A stretch of 64,000 nt of DNA from Domibacillus sp. DTU_2020_1001157_1_SI_ALB_TIR_016 (GTDB taxonomy: Bacteria; Bacillota; Bacilli; Bacillales; Domibacillaceae): contig NZ_CP135439.1 in assembly GCF_032341995.1 (NCBI RefSeq), positions 558,001-622,000 on the forward strand. Direction: 5' to 3'. Below are positions 58,736 to 64,000 of the stretch, one piece after another. The notes beneath the pieces were generated by a model, which was not told the origin of the DNA, made no database searches, and saw nothing but the letters and a program-made list of their open reading frames with translations. Both the position numbers and the translations under genes were made by a program. Positions within the stretch are counted from its first letter, which is position 1, and each line of letters opens with the position of its first letter.

Positions 58736-59671
58736 AGCTCTCACCCAGTGAGCAATCGTTTCGATATCTGACGGCTTCGTACGGCAGCATCCGCCGATGA
58801 GCTGGGCACCACATTCATGCCAGTGGCGTGTATGCTGGCTGTATGCTTCCATGTCCGGTGCACCAGACCATGTTTTTGTTTCAGCGTCATACACTTCGCC
58901 AAGGTTTGGATACACGATAACGGGCTTGGATGACGCACGTTTGATTTCGCCAATAAGTTCCGGCATAAATTCCGGAGCGGTGCAGTTTACACCAATCGCT
59001 GCAATTTGAGAAACAGATTCGAGTTCCCCGGCGCAATCCGCGATTCGCTCACCGCTGCTAATATGCTGCCCGTCTTTGGCGCTGAAGCTGATCCATGCAT
59101 ACGTCTCCGGAAATTCTTCCTGCAGAAGGCGTGCAAGTGCGCTTGCTTCCGTGAGATTCGGAATGGTTTCACAGGCAAGCAGGTCGGCGCCTGCTTCGAT
59201 CAGCGCTTGAATGCGCGGCCGGTGAAACTCAATCAATTCTTCCTGCGTCAGCTTGTAGTCACCCCGGTACTCGGAACCGTCTGCAAGAAATGCGCCATAA
59301 GGACCGACAGACGCCGCAACGAGCGGCTTCGGCCGGCTCGTTTTGTCATCAAGCGACTGCCAAAATTCGTCCCGCGCCTGGGCAGCAATGCGAACGGACG
59401 CCTGTATGACATTAATCGTTTCTTCGGCAGTAAGGCCGTACTGAGCAAACCCATCAATGGTCGCCTGGTAGCTTGCGGTAATGGCACAGTCTGCTCCAGC
59501 GCGGAAATAATCAAGATGCACTTGTTTAATGAGTTCCGGTGTTTCCATTAACATGCGGGCAGACCAAAGGCTGTCGTTTAACTGGCAGCCATGGCGCTCA
59601 AGCTCTGTTGCCATCGCACCGTCGAGCACGATCACCGGGAACTCTGTTAAAATCGATTGAATTGGGTTCAT
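58733..59671 (-). CDS. mmuM: Homocysteine S-methyltransferase (MmuM/YbgG-like)
   Basis: A 312-residue zinc methyltransferase of the homocysteine S-methyltransferase family. The zinc cysteines are in GVNCTAPEF (about residue 223) and GGCCRTKPSDI (about 290). Other signatures are VLDGAMATELERHG, DYFRAGADCAITASYQAT and ACETIPNLTEA. It makes methionine from homocysteine using S-methylmethionine. ATG 59671 overlaps the stop of the upstream binding-protein gene (ATGA), so translation is coupled. Confidence 0.9.
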   Translation of the reverse strand: MNPIQSILTEFPVIVLDGAMATELERHGCQLNDSLWSARMLMETPELIKQVHLDYFRAGADCAITASYQATIDGFAQYGLTAEETINVIQASVRIAAQARDEFWQSLDDKTSRPKPLVAASVGPYGAFLADGSEYRGDYKLTQEELIEFHRPRIQALIEAGADLLACETIPNLTEASALARLLQEEFPETYAWISFSAKDGQHISSGERIADCAGELESVSQIAAIGVNCTAPEFMPELIGEIKRASSKPVIVYPNLGEVYDAETKTWSGAPDMEAYSQHTRHWHECGAQLIGGCCRTKPSDIETIAHWVRA

Positions 59672-60504
59672 GATGCCGCTACCTGCTGGGCTGCTTTTTG
59701 TAAAACGTCTGTGTCCGGCTTTGTGCCAATCCATTTTTCATAGATTTCAGCATAAGTGCCGTTTTCGATAATCGTCTTCAGCGCTGCATCCAGGTCATCC
59801 GCGACTTCGCTTCCTTTCGGGAACATGAAACCGTAAAACTCAGAGCCGAATGTTTCCGGGTCTGTCAATGTATTGTACTTCTCATTCGGATTGTTTTTCA
59901 TATATTCTGTGACAACTGTATTATCGGCAACAGATGCCTGTACCGCGCCGTTTTTCATTGACATAATGGAAACAGCGTCGCTTTCATATTTTTTTAAGTT
60001 CGGGCTGTTTTGGCCCATCACTTTCTCAGCGGCGATCTGGCCTGTTGACGCGTTCAGGACGCCAACCGTCATATTCTTCAAGTCATTCGCGCTGTTTACT
60101 TTCGTTTCTTCTTTGGTCATAATCATATGAGTAGATTGATAGTAAGGGGATGAAAAATCGAATGTTTCTTTCCGGTCATCGCTGATTGTAATCGCGCAGA
60201 CGGCAAGATCAAGCTGCTTCTGGCGCGTGCTTTCAAAAAGGCCGTCCCAGCCCATGTTTTTAATTTCATATTCGTAGCCGGCTTCTTCCATCACAGCATC
60301 TACGACATCAATATCAAAGCCGACGATTTCTCCTTTATCCATATATGTAAAAGGGGCGTAGGCTGCGTCTGTTCCGACCACCAATGTTTTCTTTTCGGTC
60401 CCGCTTCCGCCGCCACTTTCTTCTTCCTGGCTGCATGCAGATGTAAAGGCAAGAACGGCTGCCAGCCCTACACCTAATAATCCTTTTGACGTCCATTTTC
60501 TCAT
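59668..60504 (-). CDS. Amino-acid ABC transporter substrate-binding lipoprotein
   Basis: A 278-residue SBP_bac_3-type lipoprotein. The lipobox ends at FTSAC (Cys24). The fold signatures are GTDAAYAPFTYMDKGEIVGFDIDVVDAV (in segments), WDGLFESTRQKQLDLAVCAITIS, and late FGSEFYGFMFPKGSEV. Ligand class: polar or charged amino acids. No permease or ATPase gene is adjacent. The coupled methyltransferase suggests S-methylmethionine, homocysteine or methionine as ligand, by inference. GGGAGGAA precedes the ATG. Confidence 0.88.
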   Translation of the reverse strand: MRKWTSKGLLGVGLAAVLAFTSACSQEEESGGGSGTEKKTLVVGTDAAYAPFTYMDKGEIVGFDIDVVDAVMEEAGYEYEIKNMGWDGLFESTRQKQLDLAVCAITISDDRKETFDFSSPYYQSTHMIMTKEETKVNSANDLKNMTVGVLNASTGQIAAEKVMGQNSPNLKKYESDAVSIMSMKNGAVQASVADNTVVTEYMKNNPNEKYNTLTDPETFGSEFYGFMFPKGSEVADDLDAALKTIIENGTYAEIYEKWIGTKPDTDVLQKAAQQVAAS

Positions 60505-60549
60505 TGCTTGTTCCTCCCAGTCTCTTTTTATATGTATAATTTATATTTA

Positions 60550-60578
60550 ATCATACCTGAATACTATGAATTTAACAA
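60550..60578 (-). promoter_or_regulatory. Sigma-A promoter of the binding-protein / methyltransferase operon
   Basis: On the minus strand TTGTTA, a 17-base spacer and TATGAT, about 45 bases upstream of the start codon. The short leader excludes a full S-box or T-box. Confidence 0.6.
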
Positions 60579-60685
60579 AGCAAATTTTGAATTTTTTTAA
60601 TAGAAAAGAAATACTTAAAAGGAGAGTAATTAATTTCCAAAATAACGTGCAGGATTAAAAGCAACGTAACTTTTTATAACAGTAA

Positions 60686-60716
60686 AAAAAGACTGCCGCA
60701 GGGGCAGTCTTTTGGT
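60686..60716 (-). terminator. Terminator after the low-molecular-weight phosphatase gene
   Basis: AAGACTGCC and GGCAGTCTT pair around GCAGG, with T/A runs beside. Confidence 0.88.
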
Positions 60717-60718
60717 TT

Positions 60719-61186
60719 TTACCCAAGCGCATGATCGGCACGGATTTTTTCGAGCAGCGCCGCACAGCCGTCCAGTACAAGGTCATACGTTTCTTGAAAG
60801 TCACCTGTGTAGTACGGATCGGGTACGTCTTTTTGATGCTCCGTTAAATCCAGAAAGCGAAGGATTTTTGGATGATCCGGCTGGCCAAGCATGTCACGAA
60901 TATTCGTGATGTTGCTTTCATCCATGCCAATGATATAGTCAAATTTCTCAAAATCAGCTGCATCAAGCTGGCGGCCGCTAAGGCCTTCTGAAGAGATGTT
61001 ATATTCTTTTAGCTTGGCCAGTGTCCCTTTATGAGGAGGAGACCCGATATGCCATGAGCTTGTTGCAGCGGAATCCACTTCAATACGTCCGTTCAATCCT
61101 TTCTTTTGAACAAGGTTACGGAACATTGCTTCGGCCATCGGTGACCGGCAGATGTTGCCGAGACAAACAAATAAAACGCGAATCAC
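60719..61186 (-). CDS. Low-molecular-weight protein-tyrosine phosphatase (YfkJ-like)
   Basis: A 155-residue phosphatase with the P-loop VCLGNICRSP (Cys8, Arg14) and the general-acid DPYY motif (near residue 122). In B. subtilis, YfkJ and YwlE are such enzymes. YwlE acts on phosphoarginine and has Thr in the P-loop; here the residue is Ile (CLGNICR), as expected for true tyrosine phosphatases. The preferred start is the GTG at 61186 with AAAGGAG eight bases upstream; an ATG at 61210 overlaps that site. Confidence 0.88.
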   Translation of the reverse strand: MIRVLFVCLGNICRSPMAEAMFRNLVQKKGLNGRIEVDSAATSSWHIGSPPHKGTLAKLKEYNISSEGLSGRQLDAADFEKFDYIIGMDESNITNIRDMLGQPDHPKILRFLDLTEHQKDVPDPYYTGDFQETYDLVLDGCAALLEKIRADHALG

Positions 61187-61217
61187 AGCGTTCACTCCTT
61201 TTTTCTTCATTATAGCA

Positions 61218-62447
61218 TTAACGGAGATCCCGCTTCATCAGCTGCAAATCGATATAGAGCTGGCAGCGTGTATGAAAGTCATCGAAGTTGATTGATGTCA
61301 GCTCATCAATTTGCCTCAGCCGGTATTTAAGTGTGTTTGTATGAATAAAGAGCTCCTCTGCTGTCGGCTTGATCCGGCAGTTGTTCAGCAGGAACACTTC
61401 AACCGTCCGAACCAGGTCGGAGTGGGCGTCGGCATCTTTTTGACGGAGCTTGAGTAAATCTTCATTCACATAATGAGTGCTCAAGTGATATTGTGCGATC
61501 GTCTCTAAATAACGAAGAATGCCGAGGCGGCTGTATTCAGGTTCCATCTCGCTGCTGTCATGCAGAAAAGCAGCTGTCCGGCATACTTCAAGCGCTTCAA
61601 GATAGCTTTTTCTGAGCATAGCCATGGAAGAGTACGCATTGCCAATGCCAGAATAAAGCCCATGCTCTTGAAACTGGCTTCTTACCGTCCGTACGAGCAC
61701 ACGGGCACTGGCTGGCAGTTCTTCCGACGGTCCGCCGAGCAGCACGGTGACTTGCAGGTGATCGGTGAATACATGAGCCGGCTGGTCCAGCGTATTGGCA
61801 AAAAGGGCAATCGTTTCATACAGGTCATCGATCGTTTCTTCTTCGATCGAATCAAGCAAAAAAACCGTGACAATAAACGAAGAAGGCAGCGCAATATTTA
61901 ATTGCGCCGCTTCCCATTTCATTTCGCTGTCGGTCTGGTAGGACTGATGAATAAGCTTGCGGAAAAAATCATTTTTCCGTTCATCACGCCGCCGTGCCAG
62001 CTGATTTTTTTTGTGGAGGACCTTGCCGATATGAAAGGAAACATCGTGCAGAAAGGTGAGCTCCTGTTCCGTTAAAGAAGGTTCTGTTTCCTGCACCCAA
62101 ATGTAGCCGAGGATGTGCTCTTTAAAACGGGCGCTGACCACAACGCGCTGATTCAGCCCGATTTCCTGTATTTCCTTTACGCGAAAAGGTTCCCACATCG
62201 ACTTCAGTTGATCGACAATGCCTTCATCCATAAACGTCTTCAAAATAGAGGTGGTCCAGCTTTTTGAAAAAATCGTCTGCTGATTAGCCTGGTCAAACTG
62301 CTCAATGTAATAGGAACTGTACGCTAAAAGAGAAAATCGATCGTCTTCAATCACGACCGGTTTTTTCAGCACACCGCTGATCACATCGGTCATTTCGTTT
62401 AAATCGGTTAATGAGAGAATTTTTTCAAGCGGCTGGGTTAAATCCAT
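61218..62447 (-). CDS. putR: PucR-family activator, probably PutR
   Basis: A 409-residue regulator with an N-terminal GAF-like sensory region, a central GGDEF-like PucR module (VLVRTVRSQFQEHGLYSGIGN) and a C-terminal helix-turn-helix (IKPTAEELFIHTNTLKYRLRQIDELT, about residues 360-385). In B. subtilis PutR activates the proline utilisation genes. The gene follows putP after a 12-base gap with GGAGGA before the ATG. The putBC catabolic genes are not in the window. Confidence 0.8.
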   Translation of the reverse strand: MDLTQPLEKILSLTDLNEMTDVISGVLKKPVVIEDDRFSLLAYSSYYIEQFDQANQQTIFSKSWTTSILKTFMDEGIVDQLKSMWEPFRVKEIQEIGLNQRVVVSARFKEHILGYIWVQETEPSLTEQELTFLHDVSFHIGKVLHKKNQLARRRDERKNDFFRKLIHQSYQTDSEMKWEAAQLNIALPSSFIVTVFLLDSIEEETIDDLYETIALFANTLDQPAHVFTDHLQVTVLLGGPSEELPASARVLVRTVRSQFQEHGLYSGIGNAYSSMAMLRKSYLEALEVCRTAAFLHDSSEMEPEYSRLGILRYLETIAQYHLSTHYVNEDLLKLRQKDADAHSDLVRTVEVFLLNNCRIKPTAEELFIHTNTLKYRLRQIDELTSINFDDFHTRCQLYIDLQLMKRDLR

Positions 62448-62459
62448 GACGGATCCTCC

Positions 62460-63932
62460 TTATTTTGATTCGTTTAACGTGCGTTCAAATTCATCAAAGC
62501 GCTGAGCCGTTCCTTCAGACGGCTTCGTCAGCAAGCTGACGACAACAATCGCCAGTAAGCTTGCGGCAAAACCAGGGATCATTTCATAAACGTCAGCCGC
62601 CCAAGGTGTTTTCGTCCAAACGATAACCGTAACGGCACCGACGATCATGCCGGCGAGCGCTCCCCAATGGGTCATCCGTTTCCAATACAAGCTCAGCAGG
62701 ATCGCTGGGCCGAACGAAGAACCAAAGCCTGCCCATGCGTAGCCGACGAGCGCCAAAATTGTGGCGTTTTGTTCCCATGACAGGATCAAGGCAACGATTG
62801 AGACAATTAAAACAGCCAGGCGTCCTAGGAATACAAGCTCCCGATCCGAAGCGTCGCGGCGGAAAAATGTTTTATATAAATCTTCCGTCAGCGAGCTTGA
62901 TGTAACAAGCAGCTGCGATGAAATTGTACTCATAATGGCAGCCAAAATAGCAGAAATCAGGAAGCCGGTAATGATCGGATGGAACAAAATATTCCCCAGT
63001 TCGATAAAGATCGTTTCTGGATCAGCGATTTTCATATTGTTGTTTGTGTAATAAGCAAGGCCGACAAAACCGGTTACCATAGCGCCGACAACAGAGAATA
63101 TCATCCAGCTCATGCCGATGCGGCGTGCTTTTTTAATTTCTTTTACCGATGTAATCGCCATAAAGCGGACGATAATATGCGGCTGGCCGAAGTAGCCAAG
63201 TCCCCAGGCAAAAAGAGAAACAATGCCAATAAAGCTTGTCCCGGTAAAAATATTTAAAAGAGCCGGGTCTACCGAACGGACCGTATCAATCGAAGGGCCA
63301 ATCCCGCCGACATGCATAACCGTTACAATTGGAACGAGTACAAGTGCCAGCACCATAATGATGCCCTGTACAAAGTCAGTCCAGCTTACCGCTAAAAATC
63401 CGCCAAACAAAGTGTAAGCAATAACGACACCGGCAACAATCCACAGGCCGATATGATAATCAAGGCCGAACGTCGTCTCGAACAATACGCCTCCGGACAC
63501 CATGCCCGATGAAATGTAAAATGTGAAAAAGACGATAATGACAAAACTGGAAACGAGACGAATCACTTTTGAACGGTCTTGAAACCGGTTTTCAAGATAT
63601 GCTGGAATGGTAATGGAGTCTTCCGCAATTTCCGTGTACATACGCAGGCGGGGTGCTACGTACAGCCAGTTTGCCCAGGCGCCCAGCGTTAAGCCGATCG
63701 CAATCCATGAAGCGCTGATGCCGCTCGCGTACATGGCACCGGGCAGGCCCATCATCAGCCAGCCGCTCATGTCGGAGGCGCCGGCCGAAAGGGCTGTAAC
63801 CGCAGGGCCGAGTCCGCGTCCGCCGAGCATATAATCAGATAAATTCGATGTTCGTTTGTATGCGTACCAGCCGATTAAAAGCATACCGGTCATGTATACA
63901 ACGATGGAGACAATTAACGAAGTGTCGACCAC
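62460..63932 (-). CDS. putP: Sodium/proline symporter PutP
   Basis: A 490-residue sodium:solute symporter (SSF) with thirteen predicted helices. It has the signatures LSDYMLGGRGLGPAVTALSAGASDMSGWLMMGLPG, which hold the sodium and proline site of PutP, and GLGYFGQPHIIVRFMA. The start is GTG 63932 with GAAGGGA upstream. The partner regulator gene is immediately downstream. An osmotic-stress role (OpuE-like) cannot be excluded. Confidence 0.92.
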   Translation of the reverse strand: MVDTSLIVSIVVYMTGMLLIGWYAYKRTSNLSDYMLGGRGLGPAVTALSAGASDMSGWLMMGLPGAMYASGISASWIAIGLTLGAWANWLYVAPRLRMYTEIAEDSITIPAYLENRFQDRSKVIRLVSSFVIIVFFTFYISSGMVSGGVLFETTFGLDYHIGLWIVAGVVIAYTLFGGFLAVSWTDFVQGIIMVLALVLVPIVTVMHVGGIGPSIDTVRSVDPALLNIFTGTSFIGIVSLFAWGLGYFGQPHIIVRFMAITSVKEIKKARRIGMSWMIFSVVGAMVTGFVGLAYYTNNNMKIADPETIFIELGNILFHPIITGFLISAILAAIMSTISSQLLVTSSSLTEDLYKTFFRRDASDRELVFLGRLAVLIVSIVALILSWEQNATILALVGYAWAGFGSSFGPAILLSLYWKRMTHWGALAGMIVGAVTVIVWTKTPWAADVYEMIPGFAASLLAIVVVSLLTKPSEGTAQRFDEFERTLNESK

Positions 63933-64000
63933 GTAAATCCCTTCTTTCTATGCAAAATAAGTCATGAAGAAAAAGTAAGGCATCGTGCAGTGGGAATCAT

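Noticed and set aside
60505..60685. S-box or T-box leader before the binding-protein/methyltransferase operon
   Set aside because: The promoter lies only about 45 bases upstream of the start, leaving no room, and no T-box or SAM-riboswitch core motif was seen.
1..64000. CRISPR arrays, tRNA/rRNA genes, prophage modules
   Set aside because: No regularly spaced short direct repeats with unique spacers, no cloverleaf sequences and no phage structural or integrase genes were seen. The repeats in the giant gene are coding.

Overview
The window reads as chromosomal DNA of a low-to-mid GC, flagellated, Gram-positive member of the Bacillaceae. The evidence is strong AGGAGG-type ribosome sites, LysM/3D and LysM/NlpC-P60 wall hydrolases, DegS-DegU, ComFA/ComFC, CsrA-FliW-Hag, SecA2 with an S-layer assembly partner, and gene order. 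The order tagO / tagU(lytR) / yvyE / degS / degU / ... / degV / comFA / comFC / yvyF / flgM / flgN / flgK / flgL / yviE / fliW / csrA / hag is the Bacillus subtilis arrangement, interrupted by several insertions. No rRNA, tRNA, CRISPR array, prophage or complete insertion sequence was seen. The species cannot be named from this. LAYOUT. 0-1.4 kb: end of a yknWX-like export operon. 1.6-3.3 kb: two LysM-3D wall-lytic proteins, the second behind a long leader. 3.7-7.3 kb: a kinase-like protein, an M20 amidohydrolase, an MFS permease and an orphan. 7.4-12 kb: a class B penicillin-binding lipoprotein, a five-LysM NlpC/P60 hydrolase under a sigma-D promoter, and an anchored orphan. 12.1-12.35 kb: a possible type I toxin-antitoxin pair (hydrophobic 27-residue peptide with an overlapping antisense RNA). 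12.4-15.6 kb: SlaP-like protein and SecA2. 15.9-19.2 kb: tagO, a MITE-like repeat, tagU, yvyE. 19.5-21.4 kb: degS-degU. 21.4-29.5 kb: material absent from this place in B. subtilis (IS-end remnant, Tyr/Pro-rich mini-protein, lipoprotein, luxS, acoR, sigma-54-driven acoABC, EamA exporter). 29.6-35.4 kb: degV, an inserted SLH surface protein, comFA-comFC (no comFB), yvyF. 35.5-46.8 kb: a large flagellar cluster from a sigma-D promoter before flgM to hag, containing an extra fliK-like / flhB-tail-like / fliS-like / second flagellin / yaaR block. 47.4-54 kb: a cyclic-di-GMP-I riboswitch and terminator in front of a 2137-residue secreted repeat protein. 54-64 kb: housekeeping and transport genes (7-TM protein, PTS IIC-like permease, SEC-C/TPR protein, phosphatases, amino-acid binding protein coupled to homocysteine methyltransferase, putR-putP). 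HOW IT FITS TOGETHER. The window is rich in motile-to-sessile and envelope functions. DegSU, sigma-D promoters (lytF-like, flgM, hag), the FliW-CsrA-Hag loop with a visible CsrA hairpin in the hag leader, and a c-di-GMP switch on a giant putative adhesin directly after the flagellar cluster suggest co-located control of swimming and surface attachment. SecA2/SlaP and the SLH protein suggest an S-layer. The most noteworthy candidates are the riboswitch-giant protein unit, the antisense/mini-toxin pair at 12.2 kb, the unclassified leader at 2.35-2.54 kb, and the MITE-like element at 17.05-17.41 kb.
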